Part shown: piece after piece, positions 40,573 through 50,527 of the stretch
Layout: each line of letters begins with the position of its first letter
How positions within the stretch are numbered: position 1 is the first letter of the stretch
Assembly (NCBI RefSeq): GCF_003958645.1
Contig: NZ_RXLO01000002.1
Location: 186,001 to 250,000 of the forward strand
DNA from: Chitinophaga rhizosphaerae
Lineage (GTDB): Bacteria; Bacteroidota; Bacteroidia; Chitinophagales; Chitinophagaceae
Direction of reading: 5' to 3'
DNA length: 64,000 bases
Made by a program: the position numbers and the translations under genes
The notes under the pieces: generated by a model
What the model was told of the DNA's origin: nothing
The model's input: the letters and a program-made list of their open reading frames with translations, nothing else
Database searches by the model: none

Positions 40573-42696
40573 ATGCGCATAGCCAATATTACCCGAAACC
40601 TGATAATTGCAGTGAGTATGACGACAGGACCATCCGCCATGGCACAGGCGCCGGCAGCTACCAACCCGTTTCTGCAGGAATTCAACACCGCCTTCAAAGT
40701 ACCGCCCTTCGCCGAAATCAGGGCCGAACATTTCTTGCCCGCGTTCGAGGAAGGCATCCGTCAGCAGCAACAGCGCATCGGCGCCATCACGATGCAGCGC
40801 AGCGTGCCCACTTTCGAAAATACCGTGGCCGCGCTGGAAAAAAGCGGGGATCTCCTCCGCAATGTGAGCGCCGTATTCTTCAACCTGACCTCGGCCAATA
40901 CCAATCCGGACCTGGAAGGCATTTCCCGGCAGATCGCCCCGAAAATGGCCCAGAACAGCGACGATATCTATCTCAACCCAGCGCTTTTCCACCGCGTGAA
41001 AACCGTATACGAAAAACGCAACGCCTTACAACTCACACCCGAGCAACATCGCCTGCTCGAAAAAACCTATAAAGCCTTCGTGCGCAGCGGCGCCAATCTC
41101 GATGCCGCCAAACAGGCCCGGATGCGCGAGATCAATAAGGAAACCTCGCTGCTGACCGTGAAATTCGGCCAGCACCTGCTCGCGGAAACCAACCAGTTCG
41201 AGCTGATCGTCGACAACGAGGCCGACCTCGCCGGGCTCCCGGCTTCCCTGAAAACCGCCGCCGCCATCAGCGCCAAAGAAGCCGGCCAGGAAGGGAAATG
41301 GCGATTCACCCTGCACAACGCCAGCGTGATGCCGTTCCTCCAATACTCCGCCAACCGCCCCTTGCGCGAAAAAATGTACAAAGCCTACATCAACCGCTGC
41401 AACAATAACGACGAGCGCGACAACAAGGAAATCGCAGGCCGGCTGGCCAGCCTCCGTGCTGAAAAAGCCGGCATGCTCGGCTATGCCTCCCACGCCGATT
41501 TCGTGCTCGAAGAAAACATGGCCAAAACGCCCGCCCAGGCCAACGATCTCCTCAACCGCCTCTGGGAAGCCGCCCTGCCCGTAGCCAAAAACGAAGCCGC
41601 GGAAATGCAGCAGGTGATGGACCGGGAAGGAAAAGGTGAAAAGCTCGAAGCGTGGGACTGGTCTTACTACGCCGACAAAGTGCGCAAGGAAAAATACAAC
41701 TACGACGCCGAAGAACTGCGCCCGTATTTCCAGCTGGAGAACGTGCGGGAAGGGGTTTTCGCCGTGGCTAAAAAGCTCTACGGCATTACATTCACCCAAC
41801 TGAAAAACATTCCCGTTTACCAGGAAGACGTAGTGGCGTATGAAGTGAATGAAGCCAACGGCGACCATATCGGCGTGATCTATATGGACTTCTTCCCCCG
41901 CGGCTCCAAGCGCGGCGGCGCCTGGATGACTTCCTACCGCAAACAGGCCACCGAAAACGGGAAGCGCGTGGCGCCGGTGGTTTCCATCGTCTGCAACTTC
42001 ACCAAACCTGCCGGCGACCAACCCGCCCTGCTCACGCCCGACGAAGTGGAAACCTTCTTCCACGAGTTCGGCCACGCCCTGCACGGGCTGCTGTCCAACG
42101 TCAGATACGAAACCCTCAGCGGCACCTCCGTTCCGCGCGACTTCGTAGAGCTGCCGTCACAGATCATGGAGCACTGGGCTTTTGAGCCGGAAGTGCTGAA
42201 AATGTACGCCAAACATTACAAAACCGGCGAACAACTCCCCGCATCCCTCGTGAAGAAAATGGACGACGCTTCCAAATTCAACCAGGGCTTCGTGACGGTA
42301 GAATACCTCGCCGCCTCGCTCCTCGATATGCAATACCATACCCTTGCTCCCGGCGAAAAGGTAGATCCGTTGCAATTTGAAAAGCATCAGATGGACAAAC
42401 TGGGCCTCATCCCCCAGATCGCGCCGCGGTACCGCAGCACCTATTTCCAGCATATTTTCGCCGGCGGGTATTCTGCGGGATATTACAGCTACATCTGGTC
42501 TGAAGTGCTCGACAGCGATGCGTTCGCAGCGTTCAAGGAAACGGGCAATATCTTCGACCCCGCCACCGCCAACTCTTTCCGGAAAAACGTACTGGAAAAA
42601 GGAGGAACGGCCGAACCGATGGACCTCTACAAAGCGTTCAGGATGCGCGCACCGGAAGTGAAATTCCTCCTCAAAAACCGCGGATTGGAGAAATAA
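40573..42696 (+). CDS. dcp: M3-family peptidyl-dipeptidase Dcp
   Basis: A 707-residue zinc metallopeptidase with a signal peptide ending near SAMAQA. The HEFGHALH zinc motif is at 497-504, with the third ligand Glu expected in the QIMEHWAFEPEVLK segment. N-terminal helical domain and IYMDFFPRGSKRGGAW, plus HIFAGGYSAGYYSYIWSEVL, are characteristic of Dcp/oligopeptidase A. It would remove C-terminal dipeptides from peptides in the periplasm. It is monocistronic, followed by a terminator. Confidence 0.93.
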   Translation: MRIANITRNLIIAVSMTTGPSAMAQAPAATNPFLQEFNTAFKVPPFAEIRAEHFLPAFEEGIRQQQQRIGAITMQRSVPTFENTVAALEKSGDLLRNVSAVFFNLTSANTNPDLEGISRQIAPKMAQNSDDIYLNPALFHRVKTVYEKRNALQLTPEQHRLLEKTYKAFVRSGANLDAAKQARMREINKETSLLTVKFGQHLLAETNQFELIVDNEADLAGLPASLKTAAAISAKEAGQEGKWRFTLHNASVMPFLQYSANRPLREKMYKAYINRCNNNDERDNKEIAGRLASLRAEKAGMLGYASHADFVLEENMAKTPAQANDLLNRLWEAALPVAKNEAAEMQQVMDREGKGEKLEAWDWSYYADKVRKEKYNYDAEELRPYFQLENVREGVFAVAKKLYGITFTQLKNIPVYQEDVVAYEVNEANGDHIGVIYMDFFPRGSKRGGAWMTSYRKQATENGKRVAPVVSIVCNFTKPAGDQPALLTPDEVETFFHEFGHALHGLLSNVRYETLSGTSVPRDFVELPSQIMEHWAFEPEVLKMYAKHYKTGEQLPASLVKKMDDASKFNQGFVTVEYLAASLLDMQYHTLAPGEKVDPLQFEKHQMDKLGLIPQIAPRYRSTYFQHIFAGGYSAGYYSYIWSEVLDSDAFAAFKETGNIFDPATANSFRKNVLEKGGTAEPMDLYKAFRMRAPEVKFLLKNRGLEK

Positions 42697-42708
42697 TACA
42701 TACATGCG

Positions 42709-42737
42709 AAAGGCCGGAGTCGATCTCCGGCCTTTTT
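42709..42737 (+). terminator. Rho-independent terminator
   Basis: Perfect 11-bp stem AAAGGCCGGAG (42709-42719) and CTCCGGCCTTT (42725-42735), 5-nt loop, then a T5 run. Confidence 0.92.
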
Positions 42738-42774
42738 GTATGTGGCAACTTATATAGTCAAACGTGTGCGCCTA

Positions 42775-42804
42775 TTGGATTTAACTGTCTTTTTGTTACA
42801 TTTG
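42775..42804 (+). promoter_or_regulatory. Bacteroidota-type promoter of the CheY-like gene
   Basis: TTG (42775-42777), 19-bp spacer, TACATTTG (42797-42804), matching TTG-N19-21-TAnnTTTG, 31 bp before the ATG. Confidence 0.8.
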
Positions 42805-42835
42805 CTGATACTAAAAGACAAAACCCGTCCTGACG

Positions 42836-43222
42836 ATGAAGCCAAAAATTAGCTGCCTTTTGATTGATGATGACAGGGACGATCAGGAAATATTTAAAAT
42901 CGCCTTGCAGGATGTGAACGACGAAGTGCATTTTCTGGCTGCCGACGACGGCGTAGAAGGCCTTCAGCTCCTACAGTCGGGCGAACATGAAACGCCATCC
43001 TTCATCTTCCTCGATTTGAACATGCCAAGGATGACCGGCAAAGATTGCCTCGCAGCCATTCGCAGCCAGCCGAATTTATCGGGCATACCGGTCGTGATCT
43101 ACTCCACTTCTTCCGACCCGAAAGACATCCAGGATACCAAAGCTCTTGGCGCCACGGACTACGTGGTGAAGCAATACAGCATCACGTCGCTGAAAGAAAT
43201 CCTCCGTAAATTTTTCAATTGA
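42836..43222 (+). CDS. Single-domain CheY-like response regulator
   Basis: A 128-residue receiver without output domain. LLIDDDRDD gives the acidic pocket, IFLDLNMP holds the phospho-acceptor Asp (about 60), and YSTSSD and YVVKQYS supply the conserved Thr/Ser and Lys. It is a Rcp1-type receiver, common partner of hybrid and phytochrome-like kinases. It converges on the CheR gene (stop overlap of 8 bp). Confidence 0.9.
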   Translation: MKPKISCLLIDDDRDDQEIFKIALQDVNDEVHFLAADDGVEGLQLLQSGEHETPSFIFLDLNMPRMTGKDCLAAIRSQPNLSGIPVVIYSTSSDPKDIQDTKALGATDYVVKQYSITSLKEILRKFFN

Positions 43223-44045
43223 TTTTATTCCATATCCGCAACCGTTGCGGCAATTGCCTGTACCTCGGTGCTATCGGGGAATAGCGCAGGCTTTCCTTGG
43301 TGCCCAGCGCCAGGAACCCGCCCGTTTCCAGGCTGTCGTCGAACAACTGTAGCGCCTTGTTCTGGAGGTCTTTATCGAAATAAATGAGCACGTTCCTGCA
43401 AAGGATCAGCTGGAATTCGTTGAAAGACCGGTCTGTAGCAAGGTTATGGGGGGAAATGACCATCCGGCGGATGAGGTCTTCGCCGAATTTGGCCAGGTCG
43501 TATTTGGCGGTGTAATATTGACTGAAATCCTGTGTACCCCCCGACTGGATGTAGTTTTCCGAATACTGTTTCATGGACCTGAGCGGGAAGATCCCCTTCC
43601 GCACGTTCTCCAGCACCGCCGGATTGATGTCTGTAGCATACAAAAGCGACCGGTGCAGTAATCCCGCTTCGCGCAGCAGGATCGCCATGCTGTACACCTC
43701 TTCGCCCGTTGAGCAGCCGGCATGCCAGATGCGGATCAGCGGCGCATGCGCGATGGCCGGCAATACCTCCTTCCGCAGCAAACGGTAAAACGCCGGATCG
43801 CGGAACATCTCCGTCACGTTCACCGTCACTTCCTCCACGAAATGCCGGAAATACGTTTCATCGTCCAGCACGCGGCGGCGGAAATCGTCGAGGCTACCGA
43901 AGCGGTCGAGCGCAATGAGCCGGCCGAGGCGCCGCCGCAGCGAGGGGCGCGCATAATTGACGAAATTATACCCATGCGTCTCCAAGACATCGTACAGAAA
44001 CCCGTCCAGCCACTCATCCTTCATATCTATCTGCTGCATTCGCAT
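43215..44045 (-). CDS. CheR-type protein methyltransferase
   Basis: A 276-residue protein. The N-terminal helical CheR domain (about 1-75: YNFVNYARPSLRRRL) is followed by a Rossmann SAM-binding fold with RIWHAGCSTGEEVYSMA (about 106-121), DINPAVLENVRKGIFP and LILCRNVLIYFD. It would methylate Glu residues of chemoreceptors or of kinases. No CheB or methyl-accepting protein is present, and in Bacteroidota such CheR genes commonly accompany hybrid kinases. It is 4 bp from the large kinase gene. Confidence 0.9.
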   Translation of the reverse strand: MRMQQIDMKDEWLDGFLYDVLETHGYNFVNYARPSLRRRLGRLIALDRFGSLDDFRRRVLDDETYFRHFVEEVTVNVTEMFRDPAFYRLLRKEVLPAIAHAPLIRIWHAGCSTGEEVYSMAILLREAGLLHRSLLYATDINPAVLENVRKGIFPLRSMKQYSENYIQSGGTQDFSQYYTAKYDLAKFGEDLIRRMVISPHNLATDRSFNEFQLILCRNVLIYFDKDLQNKALQLFDDSLETGGFLALGTKESLRYSPIAPRYRQLPQRLRIWNKIN

Positions 44046-44048
44046 ATT

Positions 44049-47000
44049 TTATTTTCCGGAATCGTATAACCATACCCGTAATAAAGACAGCAACTGGTCT
44101 ATATCGACCGGTTTGCTGATATAGTCAGACGCGCCCGCCGCGATGCATTTCTCGCGGTCGCCCTTCATGGCCTTGGCCGTAACGGCGATCACAGGCAGGT
44201 GGCGCGTGGCCGGATCGGCTTTGATGCGGCGGGTGGATTCGTACCCGTCCATTTCGGGCATCATCATATCCATCAATACGATGTCTACGTCCCTGTTGTT
44301 CGATAAAAGTTGCAGTGCCTCGCTGCCGTCTGTCGCGGAAATGACTTTCATGCCGAAGCTTTCCAGCGCGCGGGTGAGCGAAAAAATGTTGCGTACATCA
44401 TCATCTGCCAGCAGAATATTCTTCCCGCGGAGCACTTCCGCCAGCCTGCCGAGCCCATTGCCCGGGCGTTCCGCGTCTTTCTTCTCCCCTTCCACCAGGT
44501 GCAGGAAAAGCGAGACCTCGTCCATGATCCGCTGGTAAGAATTGGCGACTTTCACCACCACCGAATCGGCGTAACCGCGGATTTTCGATTCTTCGTCGCG
44601 GCTGAGGTTCTTGCCGGTGAACACGATGATGGGAATATTTTCCAGTCCGGGTTCCCGCTTCACCTGCTCCAGCGTTTCGTAAGAACGGGCGTGGGAAACG
44701 CCCATATCCAGGATCACGCAGTTCACTTCCTGCTTCTGCAGCGATTCCAGGCTGCCGCTGATATCGTTCCGGATCTCGGTGTTGACTTTATAGTTTTCGA
44801 GGAAATACGCCAGGGCCTTCGCATGTTGCAGGTTTTCTTCCACGATGAGCACCTTGCGCGGGTTTTCGTGGAGCATGAACTCGATCTTCCGGAAGATATC
44901 GTCCATCTTGTCGAAGGTCAGCGGTTTATCGATGAAGTCTACCGCGCCTTTGGACAAACTTTTAAACCGCGCCTGGAAGGCAGACATGATGTGGACGGGA
45001 ATGTGGCGGGTGGCCGGATGGCTCTTCAGTTCCTCCATCACTTCCCAACCGTCTTTGACGGGCAGTTGAATATCGAGGAGGATGCCGGCGGGGAGGAATT
45101 GTTCGGCGAGGGATTGCGCCTCGTCGCCGCGGACCGTCACGATGCCCTTGTACCCCTTGCCCCGGGTGAATTCGAGCAGCGACCGCGCAAAATTCAGATC
45201 GTCTTCCACGATGAGGATGCATTTGTCGCCCGGTTTCATCGCCGCACGGTCGTCTTCCACCGTTCCCACGGGAATGGCGTCGCTCACGAACCGCTGGCGG
45301 TATACGCTTTTCTCTTTGGCGGGCATCAGTTCGGAGGCCGAAAGCTTCTCCACTTTCCCGACTCCGGACGAAACGGGCAGCAGCACGGTGAACTGGCTTC
45401 CCTGACCCGGTTCGCTCACCAGCCTGATCTCGCCGCCCATGAGCCGCGCCAGTTCCCGGCTGATGGAAAGCCCCAGGCCCGTTCCGCCGAATCGCCGGCG
45501 CGTGGAGCCGTCTTCCTGCTGGAATGCCTCGAACACCACGTCCTGCTTGTCTGCGGCGATGCCGATACCGGTATCCGCCACGGTGAATGCGATAGTATTG
45601 GTATAATCCGCCGGGCGCCAGGCGCGCAGCGTCACCCTGCCTTCGTCGGTAAATTTGATGGCGTTGCTGAGGAGGTTCCGGAGGATCTGGTCGAGCCGCT
45701 GACGGTCGGTCTCGAAAACGCCCTGCACGTCTTCCGCTATTTCCGTTCCGAAATCCACCCCTTTCTCCCGTGCCAGCGGTTCGAACAGTGCGCGCATGTC
45801 TTTCACCACTTCCTCCACACCCGCTTCCGTATACACCAAATCCATTTTCCCCGCCTCGATTTTGGACAGGTCCAGGATTTCGTCGATGAGCATGAGCAGT
45901 CCTTTCCCGGAATTCTGGATCACGCGGGCGTATTCGATCTGCTCAGCCGACAGGTTGCGCTCGTTATTCTCTACCATCAGCCGCGACAGCAGCAGGATGG
46001 AATTGAGCGGTGTCCGAAGTTCGTGCGACATATTCGCCAGAAACTCCGATTTATACTTCGTGCTTTGGGCAAGTTCTTCGGCTTTGCGCTGGATTTCGCG
46101 GTTGGAGTCTTTCACGAGGCGGTTGGTTTCTTCCAGCAGCCGCGCTCTTTCTTCCAGTTGGGAATTGGCATCTACCAGTTCTTCCTGCTGCGTGCGGAGC
46201 TCTTCTTCCGAGGCCTGCAGTTTTTCCGTCTGTGCTTCCAGTTCGCTGTTGGCATTTTCCAGTTCGTTGTGCTGGGCCTGCAGTTCTTCGGCCTGGCTCT
46301 GCGTTTCTTCCAGCAGTTCCTGGAGCCGCTTTCTGTTGTCGAGGATGTGGATGACGGTGCCGATATTGAGCACGGCCGATTCGAGGAACGATTTTTCCTG
46401 GTTGCTGAAACTACGCAGGGACGCCACTTCCAGCACACCCATCACTTTCCGTTCGTGATACAGCGGCAGTGCGATGACGGATTTCGGCTGGATGGCGCCG
46501 CAGCTGACCTGCATGCGCAGCAATCCTTCGGGAACGTCTTCCAGCACGATGGGCTTGCGGCTGAGGGCGCTTTGTCCCGCGAGCCCTTCGCCGAAGTTCA
46601 ATACTTCTTCCAGGCCGTCGCTTTCCGCGGCATGCCGGCCATAAAGCCGCAGCCGTCCGCCTTCTTCGGCCACGTATACCGCGCCGGTGCTGCCATTGGT
46701 GTAAGGCACCACAAAGTCCAGCACGCGCCGGGCCAGCTCGTCGAGCTCATATTCGCCGATCATCTGGTCGTTGAGCGCCGCCACGCCGGATTGCAGCCAT
46801 TCGCGGTCTGCCAGGTCGGTAAAGGATTTCTCGAGGGATGCGGCCATGCGGTTCAGGGAAACCGTCAGTTGGCCGAGACCGTCGTCTACTTCATCCGTAA
46901 TACGGGCCGCATAATCGCCGGCCGATATTCTGGCGGCCACTTCCTGCGTCATATGGATGCGGCGGGTGATGTCTTCGTCTTTCTTCTCCAGTTCCTTCTG

Positions 47001-47633
47001 CAAAGCGATGCGTTGTTTGTAGTCGCCGTTGACTTTCAGGAAGGAAACGATGGTGATGAAAATAGCCACGATGGAAGCGATGAGCACGAAAACGGGCGTA
47101 GTGCCGGCGAACGCGTTCATCCGGCTGGTACGTTGGGCGAGGAGGTACTGTTCGGAAGTTTTCATTTCCGTGACGAGCATCCGCGCCCGGTCCATATGTT
47201 CCTTTCCGCGCTCCATATCGTCTACCGTGATTTCCGCGCCGCGCTTCTTTTTGTCGATATTATTATTGAGCACGGCCAGCCGCTGCCGGATGGCGAGCGT
47301 CAGCTCTTCTGCGGAAGCTTGCTGCCTGACGTTGTCGGCCGTCATTTCTTTCGTGAAGCGGATATGCCGCATGATGCTGTCTTCCGCCCCCCGGTAGGGT
47401 TCGAGGAATTCGCGGTCGCCGGTGATGAGGAAGCCGCGCTGACTGGTTTCCGCATCTTTCAGGTGGGAAAGCACATCGTCGAGATGGCGGATCACCTGGT
47501 TGGTATGTTCCACCCACTCCGCGCTGGAAATGAGATTGCGGATGCTGATGATGGACGCTGCCGATCCTGTAATAAGCAGGAATAGCGAGAACCCGAACCC
47601 GATGATGAGGTTGCGCTGGAAATTGGACTTCAT
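44049..47633 (-). CDS. CHASE3-HAMP-GAF hybrid histidine kinase with three receivers
   Basis: A 1194-residue multi-domain sensor. TM segment near the N-terminus, CHASE3 extracellular domain (about 40-175), TM2 (about 178-200), HAMP (about 215-270), GAF (about 285-425), a long coiled coil (about 430-520), HisKA with SHELRTPLN (H around 540), HATPase (NAIKFTDEG, DTGIGI, GGTGLGLSIS), and three receivers: ILIVEDD/ILLDIQLP, VLIVEEN/VILDMG, ILLADDD/VLMDMMMP. All three phospho-acceptors are present. It shares an operon with CheR and overlaps the downstream kinase by 4 bp. Confidence 0.95.
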   Translation of the reverse strand: MKSNFQRNLIIGFGFSLFLLITGSAASIISIRNLISSAEWVEHTNQVIRHLDDVLSHLKDAETSQRGFLITGDREFLEPYRGAEDSIMRHIRFTKEMTADNVRQQASAEELTLAIRQRLAVLNNNIDKKKRGAEITVDDMERGKEHMDRARMLVTEMKTSEQYLLAQRTSRMNAFAGTTPVFVLIASIVAIFITIVSFLKVNGDYKQRIALQKELEKKDEDITRRIHMTQEVAARISAGDYAARITDEVDDGLGQLTVSLNRMAASLEKSFTDLADREWLQSGVAALNDQMIGEYELDELARRVLDFVVPYTNGSTGAVYVAEEGGRLRLYGRHAAESDGLEEVLNFGEGLAGQSALSRKPIVLEDVPEGLLRMQVSCGAIQPKSVIALPLYHERKVMGVLEVASLRSFSNQEKSFLESAVLNIGTVIHILDNRKRLQELLEETQSQAEELQAQHNELENANSELEAQTEKLQASEEELRTQQEELVDANSQLEERARLLEETNRLVKDSNREIQRKAEELAQSTKYKSEFLANMSHELRTPLNSILLLSRLMVENNERNLSAEQIEYARVIQNSGKGLLMLIDEILDLSKIEAGKMDLVYTEAGVEEVVKDMRALFEPLAREKGVDFGTEIAEDVQGVFETDRQRLDQILRNLLSNAIKFTDEGRVTLRAWRPADYTNTIAFTVADTGIGIAADKQDVVFEAFQQEDGSTRRRFGGTGLGLSISRELARLMGGEIRLVSEPGQGSQFTVLLPVSSGVGKVEKLSASELMPAKEKSVYRQRFVSDAIPVGTVEDDRAAMKPGDKCILIVEDDLNFARSLLEFTRGKGYKGIVTVRGDEAQSLAEQFLPAGILLDIQLPVKDGWEVMEELKSHPATRHIPVHIMSAFQARFKSLSKGAVDFIDKPLTFDKMDDIFRKIEFMLHENPRKVLIVEENLQHAKALAYFLENYKVNTEIRNDISGSLESLQKQEVNCVILDMGVSHARSYETLEQVKREPGLENIPIIVFTGKNLSRDEESKIRGYADSVVVKVANSYQRIMDEVSLFLHLVEGEKKDAERPGNGLGRLAEVLRGKNILLADDDVRNIFSLTRALESFGMKVISATDGSEALQLLSNNRDVDIVLMDMMMPEMDGYESTRRIKADPATRHLPVIAVTAKAMKGDREKCIAAGASDYISKPVDIDQLLSLLRVWLYDSGK

Positions 47634-49264
47634 GTATCGCTTGCTTGAGTATGGTTTTCGTGTTGATGTTGATGAACGGGCAGTACGATCGTAAATACCG
47701 ATCCTTCGCCTTCGCGGCTGCTGGCTGTTACCAGTCCGCCGTGGGTATCGACGATCTTTTTCACGATGGCCAGCCCGATGCCCGTTCCTTCGAATTCGTT
47801 GCGGCCGTGCAGCCGCTGGAAGATGACAAAGATCTTGTCGAGATACCGTTCGTCGAACCCGATGCCGTTATCCCTGACGGTGATGCGGCAATAGGCCCCT
47901 TCGGCAGCAGGCTCACCGGTTACAGACAGTTCCTCCGTTCTTTCGGCGACCACGCTGATTTCCGGCGGAACGCCGTGGCGGGAGAATTTCAGGGCGTTGC
48001 TGAGGATGTTCTGGAACACCTGCCGCATCTGCGAAGGGATGGCGAGGAGCAATGGTACGTTTTCCATCCGGATCACGGCGCCTTTTTCGCGGACGAGCAG
48101 CTCCATATCGTCGAGGATATCGCGGAGGATGGCGTTGACGTCGGTAGCGCGGAATTGTCCGCCGATGGAGATCTTGGAATATTCCAGCACGTCGGTGATG
48201 AGGCTGTTCATGCGCGCGGCGGAAGACACGATCTTGCTGAGGTAATGTTCTGCTTCGGGCGCTTCCGTCCCGAATTTGCCGCTGATGAGGTTGCTGAATA
48301 CCTGGATTTTCCGGAGGGGCTCCTTCAGGTCGTGCGAGGCCACGTATGCGAATTGCTGGAGCTCGTGGTTGCTGTATTCCAGGTCGTGATTGGCCTGTTG
48401 GAGTTCGCGGGTCCGTTCGTCTACACGGTTTTCCAGCAGCTGGTTGATCATTTTCTGTTCGTGGATATCGGTGAAGATGCAGACCCACTTCCCGATGGCG
48501 CCCTCTTTCCACACCGGCGTCAAACTGAAAAGATGATACCTGAAATCCGTTTCCCCGATGGGCCGGATCCGCACTTCGCAAACTTCCTGCTGGCCAGACG
48601 CCATGGCTTTGGCGATGCATTCCGGCAGGGAGGTTTCCCCCTCCGGCGTAACCGGCAAGGTTTCCAGCGAATCCGCGTACCGGTACCAATACCGGTTGGC
48701 GAACTCGATCTGGCCCGAAGGCCCGAGCGTGAACGCGATCTGCTGGATGGATTCGAGGATGGAACGAAGCTCTTCCAGGCTGTGCGACAACGCTTCCTGC
48801 GCCGCTTTCCTTTCCATGACTTCCTGCCGCAACGCTTCCTGCGCTTCATGCAGTTCGCGTGTTTGCTGGTGAAGACGGTAAAAGGTGCTCACTTTGAGGA
48901 GGAGGATTTCCGGATCTACGGGCTTGGTAATATAATCCAGCCCGCCCGACGAATAGCCGCGGGTAATGAACCGCTTTTCCACGCTCACGGCGGAAAGGAA
49001 GATAATGGGGATGTCTTTCGACTTGCTGTAGCCTGTGATCGCTTCTGCAACTTCGAACCCGTCCATTTCCGGCATCTGCACATCGAGGATGATGAGAAAA
49101 TAGGTATTGCGCAGTATTTTCCGCAAAGCTTCCTCGCCCGAGGAGGCCGTATCCACTTTGAAATGATTCACTTCCAGAAGTTGCTGCAGGGAATAGAGAT
49201 TCTCAGGCCTGTCGTCTACGATTAATATCATATTGGCTGAATAAAGCGGCTGAAAATTATTCAA
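47630..49264 (-). CDS. REC-PAS histidine kinase
   Basis: A 544-residue cytoplasmic kinase. N-terminal receiver (about 12-130: ILIVDDRPEN, IILDVQMPEMDGF), a coiled-coil linker, a PAS domain (about 170-285: ILESIQQIAFTLGPSGQIEFANRYW), HisKA with SHDLKEPL (H around 325) and HATPase (DNGIGFDERYLDKIF, GTGIGLAIVKKIV). No membrane segment. A start at Met12 (49231) is possible. Its stop overlaps the big hybrid kinase start, so the two are translated together; phosphotransfer between them is likely. Confidence 0.93.
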   Translation of the reverse strand: MNNFQPLYSANMILIVDDRPENLYSLQQLLEVNHFKVDTASSGEEALRKILRNTYFLIILDVQMPEMDGFEVAEAITGYSKSKDIPIIFLSAVSVEKRFITRGYSSGGLDYITKPVDPEILLLKVSTFYRLHQQTRELHEAQEALRQEVMERKAAQEALSHSLEELRSILESIQQIAFTLGPSGQIEFANRYWYRYADSLETLPVTPEGETSLPECIAKAMASGQQEVCEVRIRPIGETDFRYHLFSLTPVWKEGAIGKWVCIFTDIHEQKMINQLLENRVDERTRELQQANHDLEYSNHELQQFAYVASHDLKEPLRKIQVFSNLISGKFGTEAPEAEHYLSKIVSSAARMNSLITDVLEYSKISIGGQFRATDVNAILRDILDDMELLVREKGAVIRMENVPLLLAIPSQMRQVFQNILSNALKFSRHGVPPEISVVAERTEELSVTGEPAAEGAYCRITVRDNGIGFDERYLDKIFVIFQRLHGRNEFEGTGIGLAIVKKIVDTHGGLVTASSREGEGSVFTIVLPVHQHQHENHTQASDT

Positions 49265-49364
49265 TTTTCAAACAACGGGACTGTGGATTCTTCTCTACAC
49301 TTAATGAATTGGTTTACAGTGCAATAAGTTGAAATTTCCATGGCATGGTTTTTAATACCGGCAT

Positions 49365-49400
49365 AAAAAAAGGAACAGCGCCTATCACTGCGCTGCTCCT
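49365..49400 (-). terminator. Rho-independent terminator of the efflux operon
   Basis: AGGAACAGCGC (49371-49381) pairs with GCGCTGCTCCT (49390-49400), one mismatch, 8-nt loop; the minus-strand tail has seven T. The 162-bp gap 49265-49426 is otherwise free of genes. Confidence 0.85.
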
Positions 49401-49426
49401 GTCTACTGGCCACTCATTGATTCGTA

Positions 49427-50527
49427 TCACTTCTTGATCGTAACGGCAGATCCGTTCCTGATTTCGTCGTTGGCCTTTTCCACAAGCATATCTCCATCGC
49501 GGAGGTTTCCGAATATTTCCGTTTTGCCGTCGGCTTCGCGGCCTTTCTGCACGTCTACCCATTCCGATTTATTGCCGTTCACGCGGATGACGAATATTTT
49601 TTCGGTGGAATTGACCACGGCGGTGGAGGGAACCACGAACACGCTGTCTGCCGTTGCCAGCGGGATGTGCACTTCGGCCACCATGCCGGGCAGGAGGAGT
49701 TTATCGTTGTTCAGGACGTCCATTTCCACGCGTTGCGAGCGCAGCCGGGCATCGAGCGCGCCGGCGAGGCGGTTGATAATGGCGTCGAATTCACGGTTGC
49801 CGAGGGATTTGATCACGAATTTCACGGCGCTTTTTTCTTTCAGGTACGGCGTATATGCTTCGGGAACGGTTACTACGAGGCGCAGTTTCTTCTGTTCCTG
49901 CAGCGTGAACAGCGGCATTTCCGAACCTTTGCCCGAAGGCCCCACGTATGCGCCGGCGCTCACGTTGCGCGCGCTGATCACCCCGGAAAAGGGCGCCCTG
50001 ATCTCCAGGTAATTCCGCTGGTCGGCGATTTCGCGATAGGCGGCCCGGGCGGCCTCTTTCTGCGCAAAATCGCTCTGCTGCCTGGCGAAAGCCATGTCCA
50101 GGTCGTTCTGCGACACCGTTCCGGGCGTGAGGCTGGTTTGATATAATCTGTCGTAATTGGCTTTGCTGGCGAGGTACACGGCTTCCTGCGAGCGCAGGCG
50201 CGATTCGGCGCCAGACAGGGCGCTTCCCAGTTCGGGGGCTTCCATGGTGGCCAGCACCTGGCCCGCCTGTACGGTAGCGCCTACGTCTACATTGAGTTTG
50301 CGGACGAAGCTGTTCACCTTCGCGTAGAGGTCTACCTGCTGAAAAGCCTGCAACTCTCCCGGCGTTCTCAGGGATGCGGAGAAGATCGCTTTCCCGAGCG
50401 GAAAGGCGGTGACGGCGGTGGCCGTTTCCACTTTCGTATTTTCCGGTTTGCTCTGCGAAACGCCGCAACCGGCAAGCCAGATGGCCGCTGCAAGGGCGAG
50501 GCCCGGCGTTTTATTGATTGTGATCAT
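49427..50527 (-). CDS. RND efflux membrane fusion protein (lipoprotein)
   Basis: A 366-residue periplasmic adaptor. The signal ends in a lipobox LAGC, with the barrel-sandwich hybrid in two halves (VDLYAKVNSFVRKLNVDVG and LEIRAPFSGVISARNV) around a helical hairpin. It links the RND pump to the TolC-type channel. Last gene of a three-gene operon with a 17-bp overlap with the pump gene. Confidence 0.93.
   Translation of the reverse strand: MITINKTPGLALAAAIWLAGCGVSQSKPENTKVETATAVTAFPLGKAIFSASLRTPGELQAFQQVDLYAKVNSFVRKLNVDVGATVQAGQVLATMEAPELGSALSGAESRLRSQEAVYLASKANYDRLYQTSLTPGTVSQNDLDMAFARQQSDFAQKEAARAAYREIADQRNYLEIRAPFSGVISARNVSAGAYVGPSGKGSEMPLFTLQEQKKLRLVVTVPEAYTPYLKEKSAVKFVIKSLGNREFDAIINRLAGALDARLRSQRVEMDVLNNDKLLLPGMVAEVHIPLATADSVFVVPSTAVVNSTEKIFVIRVNGNKSEWVDVQKGREADGKTEIFGNLRDGDMLVEKANDEIRNGSAVTIKK

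Noticed and set aside
44310..47585. Long open frame antisense to the large hybrid kinase
   Set aside because: His/Phe/Glu-rich mirror of the coding strand without family similarity; the kinase on the minus strand has all motifs.
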